A stretch of DNA of 64,000 nucleotides, from positions 62,001-126,000 of the forward strand of contig RSEH01000079.1 in the NCBI GenBank assembly GCA_006503475.1. The letters run 5' to 3'. The notes below the pieces were generated by a model. That model ran no database searches, was not told the DNA's origin, and saw nothing but the letters and a program-made list of their open reading frames with translations. This DNA is from Stentor roeselii (taxonomy: Eukaryota; Ciliophora; Heterotrichea; Heterotrichida; Stentoridae). Below are positions 1 to 9,649 of the stretch, one piece after another. The position numbers and the translations under genes were made by a program. How positions within the stretch are numbered: the stretch's first letter is position 1; each line of letters starts with the position of its first letter.

Positions 1-422
1 AAAGTTGTTGTCTTAATATTCTCAACTGAAGCTGAATACAAAATTCCAAATTTTTCAAGTTTCAACCACTTTATCAAGCTTATTAAGGTTTTATGGTAAC
101 ATGAGATATCAGGCTCTGTAAAGAAATTCCATTCTGTATTATTTCCCTTGCCGATGATTATTGTAGGAATTTGTGCAAATTCAGCTAGGATCATCGTTTT
201 ATATTTAATTTCAGCTGAATCTGTATTCAAAATAATAAAGTCTACCGTCTCGAAGTTGGACCAGTAGTCACTTTCAAATATAAAGCTGGCAATTGATAGC
301 CCTGGAAACTGGATAAAATCATGTACAAAAGGATTCCTGCCTTCAATAGACATGAAGTATCCTGCTCTAAGTGATTCACATTTCAACATAAGTAAGAAAA
401 CAATAATCTTAAAGAAGGCCAT
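1..422 (-). CDS. ANF-receptor-like membrane protein, N-terminal part (cut by window edge)
   Basis: The frame opens with ATG at 422 and is still open at base 1, giving about 140 residues. A hydrophobic stretch at residues 2-14 looks like a signal peptide. The rest matches the N-terminal region of the neighbouring receptor gene nearly residue by residue: both contain DFIILNTDS, an IPTIIIGKGNNT block, WNFFTEP and a GILYSA segment. The two are therefore tandem paralogues with an extracellular ligand-binding lobe of the periplasmic-binding/ANF type. This is family inference from fold-like patterning; no ligand can be named. I see no break in the visible part, but the membrane half lies outside the window. 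Confidence 0.75.
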   Translation of the reverse strand, partial: MAFFKIIVFLLMLKCESLRAGYFMSIEGRNPFVHDFIQFPGLSIASFIFESDYWSNFETVDFIILNTDSAEIKYKTMILAEFAQIPTIIIGKGNNTEWNFFTEPDISCYHKTLISLIKWLKLEKFGILYSASVENIKTTT

Positions 423-1486
423 AATTATATTTGTGATAATTATTCTATAAAGTTGATGCGAAGGCTTTTAACAAATATTAAATTATCTTCTTGAAAACAA
501 GTTGGCCATATGGAAGTAGTATTGAGAACGAAATATATGCTCACAATAAGAGCCTGTTTAATAAATTTAAAAATTAAACATTCAACGAGAAGTCACACTG
601 CATAAGTGTTTGAAGCAAAACAAGCATCAATTAATACAAGTTGACTTTATCATAGTTAATAACTTTCCATTCATAATAAATCAAATTAAGCTAAAAGCCT
701 AAATTCAAAGAAAAGACATAATTTCTAAAACTTCTGTAATTACATAATTTTCTTAGATTTGAAAAATCACAGAGAAAGATTTCAACGTAAATTTTGATAT
801 TCTTTAATGATTATTGATGTACTGAATAAAAAGACAAGCATAAAATTGGTGCAGAATCTGTTAAAGATATAAGTTTCATGCGATATTCAGCAGGACTAAT
901 CAGTTGCATAGAGCGAAAAATTCTCCGATTTGACAGAATGCCTCAGTGAAATTAAAAAAGTTAATATATTTTAGTAAATAATTAGTAAAGCTGAACCTAA
1001 TTCGGTATTCTTGCAATAACACTTTACCAAAGATTCTAATCTATCCCTAGATTATTATCATAATCATCCTACAATTTTAGGCTCTAAAAATTTTAAAAGT
1101 AATGATATCAACAAAATCATACCATGTTATGCAAATATACTGATTGTTATAAAAATTTCCTGTCAAGTACTTAAGAAAGTATCAAAGCTTTTACTGAGTT
1201 AGCTCTTAAGACACCTCAAAAAGGTAAAAAACATTCAGATTGTTGCCTTTACAAAAACCTCAATCGGAAAATTGAAAAATCTGTTTACTATATGTTATAA
1301 ATTTTCACCTGTTTTAATCTGTATTAAAACAATAGTTTTCTATATCGAAGAAAAGTTCTTCATTGAATTAGTTTATATAAAATCGTTAAATATCTAAGAT
1401 TATTAAATTTCCTATATCTAACTGCTCTAAATACTTATTCTGATTATTACAATATTCCTAACCTCAATTAAATTACTGAATAAAAA
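423..1486. other. intergenic, 1.06 kb, no gene seen
   Basis: AT-rich sequence between the start of the partial receptor and the 3' end of its paralogue. No frame longer than a few dozen codons has coding character and no RNA gene was recognised. It must hold the 5' leader of the partial receptor and the 3' flank of the next gene. Confidence 0.5.
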
Positions 1487-4400
1487 TCAATGAAAGCTCT
1501 TCTTTTTAAAATAATTTCTCCCTTTAATTCGATACACCCTAAGTCTTTCCATCAACCCAAATCGAAAGGCCAACTTGATCATCTGATGAACAGTTTTCCC
1601 TTCCTTCACAACAAGTAAGCTCGGGGGAAGCATCAAAGCACATCGAACTCCAAGAGTCAAAATGACAGCCCATCCAAAAAAATCAACAAAAATGACCCAA
1701 ACATACCAAAGTTCAGTAGTCACAGCGACAACATAAATTAAAGTATTCCAAGCAACACAAAAGTAAAAAACTTTTACCCATAAGTTGAGTCTATCATAGT
1801 TAAAAGCTGAAAACTTGAACAAAAAAGACAAAATCACAATGACTACTGAAAAAAATACTAAAGCAAAGATAAATTTTTGATTTACTTGAGAAATTATCAA
1901 GATTTTCTCGATAATTACTATGAAAACTAGGAGAAAAGACTTAAGCATAAAGAAGGCTTGACTTGATTTGATGTTTTTTGTAAGAGATTCTTGTTGTCTT
2001 GATTTGTAAAGATAAGCCAAGACTGACTGAAGAACAATAAAAATAGAGCATGTCGCTGTTAAGCTAATGTGGCTTACTGTCCAGCAAGGATATTTACAGT
2101 CGCTGTCAAGAAAAGAACCTTCCATACCCAAAGACTTTCTACAGGAAAAAACTGATGAAAGGTATGAAAAAATAGGAATATATAAAATATTCAGTAAAAT
2201 AATTTCAATATATTCTTGAACTTTTATTAATTTTTCAGAGAATTTTCTCAAAATATTCAATTTCACAAGAATAAAAGACATGAAACATACTGATAAAAAG
2301 GATAAAATCAAATAAAGGAATAACCAATATAAATTATCTCGGAAGTCAAAAGGTCTCAGCCAGTTGAAGGAAAGGACGTTTATTAATCTTCCAAAATTTA
2401 AACTGATATCAAGCATTGATGGACCAAGTGAAATCATCTGAAAAGGCTCTATTAAAACTGAAAATATTTCAAGATAATCACTTGGCTCAAAAAATCGAAT
2501 TTCAGTCATTTTTGATATTGAGTAGATTTTTTTGTAGAAAATGTAAAACAGGGCTAATAATCCTGAGGTGAATAGAATTCCAAGGTTTAGAAGAGTTTCG
2601 ATTTTCATACTTCTGTTGTCGGGCTTGACTTGGTAATCGAAGAAGTTACAGTTTAAATAATATTTTTTTAAACTTTTGGGTTTAGATTCTCCTAAGGGCC
2701 AAATAGGATTTTTTATGTCGATAAAGTTAGAGACTAGAGGAGATATTTTAAATGTTTCTTTGATCACAAACTCATTTCTTTCACTATCTTCAAACAAATT
2801 ATAAAAGCTGAAAGAATTCATACTTCTCACCAAAGTTTCTTTCTCAAAAATAATCGATCCAGTAGTCCCAACAAATCTCAAATTCATCAAAACCCTAGCA
2901 AAATACTCGCAATCCTCAAAATCTCTTCCTTCAATCAAAGCTTGTTTCACCGCATAAGCAATACTCAAAACAGCATCCATATAAAAGCAAGGAAGCCAAG
3001 TTTCAAGCCCTTTCTTTTCATAATCTTTTCTAATCTTTTCACCAAACTTTCCACTCCAAAACGATGCATAAAAAAAATGTGATCCATGAAGAAGTTCTTT
3101 TCTTTTCATTTCCTGTTGAGAGTCCTTAACTCTTAACGCATCAAGTCCCGTTGGTGTCACAAAAAAGTAAGAAAAGTCTCCTCTTCGAATTCCAAAGTCA
3201 AACAAAGCTTCAATAAAGAAAAAAGCTGTTGGATGAGACATTGCAATAAGCATAAAATAACCTCCAGTTCGAAAAGCTTCTTCTATGTTTTGAGTGAAAT
3301 TTAACATCATGGAAGGTTTTAAGTCGAAAGGAATTTCTCTGTATTTTGGATTGTTTATGATTTTTAAGGATTTTGAAGTTTCAAGTGATTTTAGTTGGGA
3401 GTAAATCATTTCGCCCCAGATATCGTTGCTGTAGAAGACAATTATTTGAACAGGAGAAAAGATTTGTAAGATCTGGACTTAAAATGTTAAAATGTTTTCG
3501 AGACTTGATACTATTCTGAAATAGTTTTTAGGGGTTTGGGATTGAGAAGAGGAACTTGACATTCCATTGACAACGGGGATTTTAGAGCCTAGATCTCTTA
3601 GGATCTTAGTAGTTGAAATAGATGTGTAATAAAATGATGGAATATGAGCGATTCCGAGATATTGCAAGGAATTTAAGAGACAGTTGGCGGATGTATTATA
3701 GTCATTCCAGTATTTTTCACAGTCTGTTACCTGCACTAGTTTTAACTCGAAATGATTTAAAAGAAGCTTCTCGTTGTTAATTAAACTTGCCATAAATTTA
3801 GTTCCTTGATGATATAGCTGGTTTTGTTTATGGTCGTAAATATCATTTGTGAATTCTTTGAGATTTTCTGATATTATCACTGGAATATTCTTTACAATTA
3901 TTCTTTCTTTAGCACCATTCAAGAAAGTTAAATTGGAAAATACTGATACTAAACCATCTCTGATCGTTCCAACTTTAATCGTCTGGTTTTCGTCTCTATT
4001 TAAGATTGAATATTCACAATTAATCTGAATTTTCTCGAATTCATTACGGATCTGATGTCTGTCGTATCCTTTTCCTATTATCTTGGATAAAAACTTTACC
4101 GTAGTTTGACTTACATAAGTGTCCTGAGTGCCAGCCATGTAATCCGAATGAACCAACCCAAAAGCCCCGGTAAGATGTAAATAATCATAACAACTATCTC
4201 CTAATACAATCAAATTCCACTCTTTAATCAAACCCAAATTATAAAGGCCTGACAAGATATCAAAACAGTCAATATTTTGAGAGAGTATTAAATATTCTTT
4301 AATTCCTTCACTTTTTAAAGAATTTCCTATTATTTGATTGACTTTCATCTTATCAGGCCGAGTGTTGATTCCGACTGATATTGAATGGGGAAATTTTTCT

Positions 4401-4819
4401 TTCACGAATGAAGAAGTTAGAATTTCTCGATCTAATGCTGAATACAAAATTCCGAGTTTTCCTACCTTCAACCATTCCAGAAGGCTACTCAAACTCTTAT
4501 GATAGCATCCGATTTCAGGCTCAGTAAAAAAATTCCATTTTGTATTGTTGCCTTTACCAATGATGATAGTTGGAATCTCTAATTTCTCTGCTAAAATCAT
4601 TGTTCTTAGCTGCAGACTACTTGAATCTGTGTTTAAAATGATGAAATCAAAATTATTCACCTCTGAAACAAACCAGTCTTCATTCACATAAAATTGAATG
4701 AAAACATCTGGCATTGGAGCCAAATAACTTACAGAATTGGTCTCAAGGTACTCAAGGTAGCTTATTTTTACAGCTGGAATAAATTTGAGCATCATCAAGA
4801 AATAAAGAGATAACATCAT
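1487..4819 (-). CDS. ANF-type ligand-binding multipass receptor, one in-frame TAA
   Basis: One continuous frame of 1,110 codons is interrupted once, by TAA at 3479-3481 (codon 447). Both sides belong to the same domain: FRIVSSLENILTF precedes the stop and VQILQIFSPVQIIVFYSND follows, matching the usual ANF/periplasmic-binding pattern of an 'R..ps' segment then a 'v.viYs.d.wG' strand. Residues 1-25 are a signal peptide, about 30-735 the ectodomain, and about 740-1075 roughly eight membrane segments. The membrane part has a conserved-looking 'SVFSC...CW..SH' segment resembling ciliate TmcB-like membrane regions rather than a canonical class C GPCR; that resemblance is from memory. A glutamine codon (CAA) changed to TAA would explain the stop. 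Alternatives are a recent pseudogene, read-through or a base-call error. The first ATG pair at 4819 is used as the start. Confidence 0.72.
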
Positions 4820-5453
4820 TTTTTACAATGATTGTTTTAAGCAACTTTCAAAGCGTTTCTAATATTTTTGTTTAAGGTATAATAATTTGTGGTTTCAATT
4901 TTTTTTTAGATCTAGTCTTTTAATGATCAACTTTGTGATAGGATAATACAGTTCCCGAAAATTTCTACCATAACCTATAATTAAACTGCTACAAACTTCT
5001 AAATTAACTATCTAAAGATCAAACACACAATTTTATAATAAAATTACCTCTTTTTGCACTGCCTTAAATTATATAAAAAGTAATATCAGTGATATATGCT
5101 ATATTAATGGAAATAATAAACTTCGATCATATCACTCCAAAGCTCTCAATTCATCAACATAATTACTTAAAAATTAAATAAAAACCTCTCGAATCTCAAA
5201 AGAAAAATAATCTGCTTATTCTCTTGTCCCTAATATTATCCATAATCAATCTAAAGCCCATCCTTTATTCAAATTATTTGAAAAAATCTCATTACAAATT
5301 TCCTCAACCATAAAGAACTACTCTTTAATCTTCTCAAAAATCAAAAGAATCCAAACCACCTTATCCCATACCTTAAAAATATCCCATTAACACCCAAATA
5401 CTTAAAAAATCCTAAAATCATCTGATTTCAATTCACGAATATCCATCAATAAA
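4820..5453. promoter_or_regulatory. divergent intergenic region, receptor / copine 1
   Basis: Contains the leaders of two divergently transcribed genes and no coding frame. The last 170 nt before the copine 1 ATG are almost free of G on the plus strand, a feature shared by many leaders in this window. No individual transcription-factor site can be supported. Confidence 0.5.
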
Positions 5454-7136
5454 ATGCTGGGTCAAAGTAATTTAGGATCAAAAGTCGAAATCTTCCTATC
5501 AGCGCGAAACCTCAAAAACAAAGACGTTTTCAGCAAAAGTGACCCTTTCTGTGTGATTTTTCTGGAAAACGCGCAGTCAAAGTACTTCGAAATCGGCAGG
5601 ACAGGAGTGAAGAAAAATCATTTGAACCCAAACTGGCCAGACTCCTTCATTGTTGATTACTTATTCGAGGTTAAGCAGAATATTAGGTTCGAGGTTTATG
5701 ATTATGATGATACCAGCCCTGACTCTCTTGGAAATTGTTTCACGACAATTGGTGAATTAGTCAGTAAAGGGACTAGCATCTTGCCTTTAAGTATTGGTGG
5801 AAGTCTTGTTGTCAGGGTGCAGGAGGTTAAAACGAGCAGAGACTCGTTTTTGTTTAGCATGAGAGGAATTAAATTAGACAAAAAAGATACATTCGGAAAA
5901 AGTGACCCTTACCTCATCTTTTACAAAAATATTTCAGAAAACCAATGGGCTGAAATTTTCAGAACTGAAGTAATTTTCAATACTCTCGATCCTATTTGGA
6001 AGCCTTTCGAGCTCAGCGAGCATGACTTATGCAACTGCGACAGAAACAAAAAAATTCGAGTAGAATGTTTTGATTACGATAAAATCGGGTCTCATGATTT
6101 AATCGGAATATTTGAAACAACTCTTGAGAATCTTATCAGAAGAGGATCAAGATTTGAACTTTTTTATGCAAAGAAAAATCGAAATGCAGGGACTATTGAA
6201 ATTGTTGATGTTGTTTTAAAGAAAAATCTTAGCTTTATTGATTATTTGAGAGTTGGAGTACAACTTTCGCTTTCTGTTGCTATTGACTTTACTGGAAGTA
6301 ATGGAGATCCGAAGAGTAGGAATTCTTTACATTATTTGAGTGATAGGGAGTGGAATGAGTATCAGAAAGCGATATGGGAAGTTGGAGGGATTTTACAGGC
6401 GTATGATACGGATAAGTATTTTCCAGTCTTTGGATTTGGAGGAGTTCCTCGTAATGAAAAGAAAACAAATCACTGTTTCCCTCTAACAGGTGATTACTCA
6501 AACCCTTACGTTGTAGGAGTAGAAGGAATCCTTCAAGCTTACTACAAATCCTTAAACGAAGTCGAACTTTCAGGTCCCACCCACTTCCACCACATAATAA
6601 ACCAAACACTTCAAGTGGCAGGCAGTCGTCCTCCACACGAGATCTACCACGTTCTTCTTATTTTAACAGACGGTGCCATAATGGACATGCCAGAAACAAT
6701 AACAAGTATCGTTCAAGCTTCTAACATGCCAATGAGCATCATTATCGTCGGAGTAGGACGAGCTGACTTCTCTTGTATGGAAATGCTTGACTGTGATAAA
6801 GGAAGTTTAAGAGATAGCTCTGGAAGAATTGCTTCGAGAGATATTGTTCAGTTTGTACCTTTTCATCAGTTTAGGGGAAATGGAGTCGCTTTGGCTGCTC
6901 AGGTCTTGAAGGAAGTGCCCGGACAACTTACGACTTTTATGAAGAGGATTGGGTATGCACCACCTATACCTGATGAGGTTGATATCAGGAATATTAGAGT
7001 TGAAGATAATGATCCTAGTAGGAATCAGGTTGATAGACAAATTGAAGATCATCACCATGAAGAACATCATGGAGAGCATGGCGAAATTCGTCACAGTAAA
7101 CATCATGAAGAAGAATATCATGAACAGCACGATTAG
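5454..7136 (+). CDS. copine 1, with His-rich C-terminal tail
   Basis: A 560-aa copine: C2A at about 10-120, C2B at about 130-260 and a copine-type vWA domain at about 270-510. Both C2 domains keep acidic Ca2+-loop residues (SKSDPF and VYDYDDTSPDS in C2A; GKSDPY and CFDYDKIGSHD in C2B). The vWA MIDAS is present as DFTGSN (D278), a later SGPT and LTDG. Copines are soluble proteins that bind phospholipid membranes when Ca2+ rises and recruit partners through the vWA domain. After about residue 525 there is an unusual tail with some 13 histidines among acidic residues (positions about 533-560), not usual in animal or plant copines. First of a tandem array; its vWA half is almost identical to copine 2 at DNA level. 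Confidence 0.97.
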   Translation: MLGQSNLGSKVEIFLSARNLKNKDVFSKSDPFCVIFLENAQSKYFEIGRTGVKKNHLNPNWPDSFIVDYLFEVKQNIRFEVYDYDDTSPDSLGNCFTTIGELVSKGTSILPLSIGGSLVVRVQEVKTSRDSFLFSMRGIKLDKKDTFGKSDPYLIFYKNISENQWAEIFRTEVIFNTLDPIWKPFELSEHDLCNCDRNKKIRVECFDYDKIGSHDLIGIFETTLENLIRRGSRFELFYAKKNRNAGTIEIVDVVLKKNLSFIDYLRVGVQLSLSVAIDFTGSNGDPKSRNSLHYLSDREWNEYQKAIWEVGGILQAYDTDKYFPVFGFGGVPRNEKKTNHCFPLTGDYSNPYVVGVEGILQAYYKSLNEVELSGPTHFHHIINQTLQVAGSRPPHEIYHVLLILTDGAIMDMPETITSIVQASNMPMSIIIVGVGRADFSCMEMLDCDKGSLRDSSGRIASRDIVQFVPFHQFRGNGVALAAQVLKEVPGQLTTFMKRIGYAPPIPDEVDIRNIRVEDNDPSRNQVDRQIEDHHHEEHHGEHGEIRHSKHHEEEYHEQHD

Positions 7137-7309
7137 ATTAGATTAGTTAATTTATCATTCAGTTTAAAAATTCTAATAGAATATTCTGTATAAAAAACAA
7201 CTCAATAACTTTACTCATAACCTGCAAATTAATTCTCATGTAAACTAATCGTTACTCCAGCAATAACATATAATCTATAAACATCAATCAAAATTTAAAT
7301 AAAAATAAA

Positions 7310-7710
7310 CCAATCATCTCTCATCTAAAATGTCTTAAATAAAGTAATAAAAATTTTCAGTCTTTTAAGTGGTATTCATGCAGCACAAGAAAAGATTTAC
7401 TTTGAACTTGGCATGACATCAAAACTAAAAAAAAAATCCGAACTCTAATGGTCAAAGTCTTTTTTGGTTTACTACTATTGATGATGAGCAGAAAATTCGA
7501 TTATGACAAAAAAACTGAAAAACTCGGAAATAATTGAACAACGCTTGAGAACTAGTAGCAAGTCGAGCTAAAGTTCTCGCCTTGAATGATGAAGAAAGCT
7601 TGGTTATTCGGATTAAGATGTTCAAGAGAGTAGGGATTATTTTGTTTATTTGAGAGGAATGGGACTTGATTAGAAGGACACATTTAAAGATATAATCCTG
7701 ATACCAATCC
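7310..7710 (+). pseudogene. decayed copine fragment (C2A to start of C2B)
   Basis: This stretch has no open frame but aligns collinearly with copine DNA. 'TACTTTGAACTTGG' matches the YFEIG segment; 'TGGTCAAAGTCTTTT' matches the W.DSF strand; 'GATTATGAC' matches the YDYD Ca2+ loop; 'GGAAATAATTGAACAACG' matches the GN.FTTI segment; 'AAGCTTGGTTATTCGGATT' matches GSLIVRV; 'TTGAGAGGAATGGGACTTGATTAGAAGGACACATTT' corresponds to LRGIRLDKKDTF at the start of C2B. At least one internal deletion (near the YDYD loop), several indels and stops separate it from a functional gene. The vWA half is missing. It lies between copines 1 and 2 in the same orientation, so the array once had at least five members or duplicated in pieces. 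Confidence 0.8.
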
Positions 7711-7814
7711 AAAGCCCAAAAATCTCTAAGCTAATAAAAACTAATCCAAAAACCCCCTCAAACTAAAAAATTCCAAATCACTCTAATAAAGTCCTATCAA
7801 AATGCCTAATAAAT

Positions 7815-9482
7815 ATGAATCATCCACCAAGTTATTCATCATCCAAAGTCGAGATCTTCATATCAGCCCGAAACTTGAAGAATAAAGATGTCTTCAGTAA
7901 AAGTGACCCATTTTGTGTGGCTTACTTGGAAGACGTCCATTCCAGGTACTTTGAATTCGGAAGGACTGCTCCGATTAAAAACAATTTGAACCCGAACTGG
8001 TCAGATTCTTTCATCACTGACTATTTTTTCGAGGTTAGGCAGAATATTAGGTTTGAGGTCTATGATTATGACGAAAATAGTCCTGATTCACTTGGTAATG
8101 TTTTTACTACTATTGGAGAACTTGTCAGCAAAGGAACGAGTATCCTTCCTTTGAGCATTGGAGGAAGCTTGATTGTTAGGGTACAAGAAGTTAAGGTTAG
8201 TAGAGATTCTTTTTTGTTTAGCTTGAGAGGCATTAGGCTGGATAAGAAGGATACATTTGGAAAAAGTGACCCTTACCTCATCTTTTACAAAAGTCTCTCA
8301 GAAAACCAATGGGCCGAAATCTTCAGAACTGAAGTCGTATTCGAGACTCTTGACCCGATTTGGAAGCCTTTCGAACTAAGCGAACATGACTTATGCAACT
8401 GTGACAGAAGAAAGAAAATTCGAGTAGAATGTTTCGATTACGATAAAGTTGGATCTCATGATTTAATTGGAATTTTTGAAGTGACTTTTGAAGATTTTAT
8501 AAGAAGAGGATCGAGGTTCGAACTTTTCTATCCAAAGAAAAATCGAAATTCAGGCACGATTGAAGTTTTGGATGTTGTAGTCAAGAAAAATCTTACCTTT
8601 ATTGATTATTTGAGAGTTGGAGTGCAACTTTCGCTTTCAGTTGCTATTGACTTTACTGGAAGTAATGGAAATCCGAAGAATATGGACTCTTTACATCATT
8701 TAAGTGAGAGAGAGTGGAATGAGTATCAGAAAGCGATATGGGAAGTTGGAGGAATTTTACAGGCGTATGATACTGATAAGTATTTTCCAGTCTTTGGATT
8801 TGGAGGAGTTCCTCATAATGAAAAGAAAACAAATCACTGTTTCCCTCTAACAGGTGACTACTCCAACCCTTACGTTGTAGGAGTAGAAGGAATCCTTCAA
8901 GCTTACTACAAATCCTTAAACGAAGTCGAACTTTCAGGTCCCACCCACTTCCACCACATAATAAACCAAACACTCCAAGTAGCAGGCAGTCGTCCTCCAC
9001 ACGAGATCTACCACGTTCTTCTTATTTTAACAGATGGTGCCATAATGGACATGCCTGAAACAATAACAAGTATCGTTCAAGCTTCTAACATGCCAATGAG
9101 CATCATTATCGTCGGAGTAGGACGAGCTGACTTCTCAAGTATGGAAATGCTTGACTGTGATAAAGGAAGTTTAAGAGATAGCTCTGGAAGAATTGCTTCG
9201 AGAGATATTGTTCAGTTTGTACCTTTTCATCAGTTTAGGGGAAATGGAGTCGCTTTGGCTGCTCAGGTCTTGAAGGAAGTACCGGGTCAACTTACGACTT
9301 TTATGAAAAGACTTGGGTATGCTCCGCCTGTACCTGATGAGGTTGATATCAGGAATATTAGAGTAGAAGATAACGATCCGAATAGAAAAGAACATGAAGG
9401 ACATCATGGAGAACATCATGAAGGACATCATGGAGAACATCATGAAGGTCATCATGAAGGACATCATGAAGGCCATCACTAA
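7815..9482 (+). CDS. copine 2, with GHHE-repeat tail
   Basis: A 555-aa copine with the same order as copine 1: C2A about 10-120, C2B about 130-260, vWA about 270-510. The Ca2+-loop aspartates and the MIDAS (DFTGSN, SGPT, LTDG) are intact. From about residue 525 the tail is a tandem repeat of GHHGEHHE/GHHE units with about 17 histidines, encoded by a minisatellite. From about 8590 to 9340 the DNA is nearly identical to copine 1 even at silent sites, while the C2 halves are clearly more diverged, which suggests gene conversion. Likely a Ca2+-dependent membrane-binding protein; metal binding by the tail is inference. Confidence 0.97.
   Translation: MNHPPSYSSSKVEIFISARNLKNKDVFSKSDPFCVAYLEDVHSRYFEFGRTAPIKNNLNPNWSDSFITDYFFEVRQNIRFEVYDYDENSPDSLGNVFTTIGELVSKGTSILPLSIGGSLIVRVQEVKVSRDSFLFSLRGIRLDKKDTFGKSDPYLIFYKSLSENQWAEIFRTEVVFETLDPIWKPFELSEHDLCNCDRRKKIRVECFDYDKVGSHDLIGIFEVTFEDFIRRGSRFELFYPKKNRNSGTIEVLDVVVKKNLTFIDYLRVGVQLSLSVAIDFTGSNGNPKNMDSLHHLSEREWNEYQKAIWEVGGILQAYDTDKYFPVFGFGGVPHNEKKTNHCFPLTGDYSNPYVVGVEGILQAYYKSLNEVELSGPTHFHHIINQTLQVAGSRPPHEIYHVLLILTDGAIMDMPETITSIVQASNMPMSIIIVGVGRADFSSMEMLDCDKGSLRDSSGRIASRDIVQFVPFHQFRGNGVALAAQVLKEVPGQLTTFMKRLGYAPPVPDEVDIRNIRVEDNDPNRKEHEGHHGEHHEGHHGEHHEGHHEGHHEGHH
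9388..9479 (+). repeat. His-rich coding minisatellite
   Basis: Tandem 24-nt units (GGACATCATGGAGAACATCA plus TGAA) followed by 12-nt half units encode GHHGEHHE and GHHE at the copine 2 C-terminus. The repeat runs to the stop codon, so its length can vary without disturbing the vWA domain. Copine 1 has a non-periodic His-rich tail at the same place. Confidence 0.9.
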
Positions 9483-9649
9483 TCTAATCTTAGGACTATT
9501 TTATGAATCGAATTCATTTACCATTTATCATGAGAATTCTTAATCCTCATCTAAAATAACCCTAAAAAAAATCACATTAACAAAAATCAAAATAAACCTA
9601 AAATAATTCTAATAAATCCTCCTTAAATCCTAACCACACACTTATAATA

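Noticed and set aside
3479-3481. Reassigned UAA/UAG codons (Gln), as in other ciliates
   Set aside because: Conserved genes such as eL41, EMC5, meckelin and the copines end properly at TAA or TAG, and no other gene needs them as sense codons. The surface-protein copy also has a frameshift and a TGA.
7452-7712. 86-codon minus-strand frame
   Set aside because: It is the shadow of the decayed copine fragment, which aligns on the plus strand.
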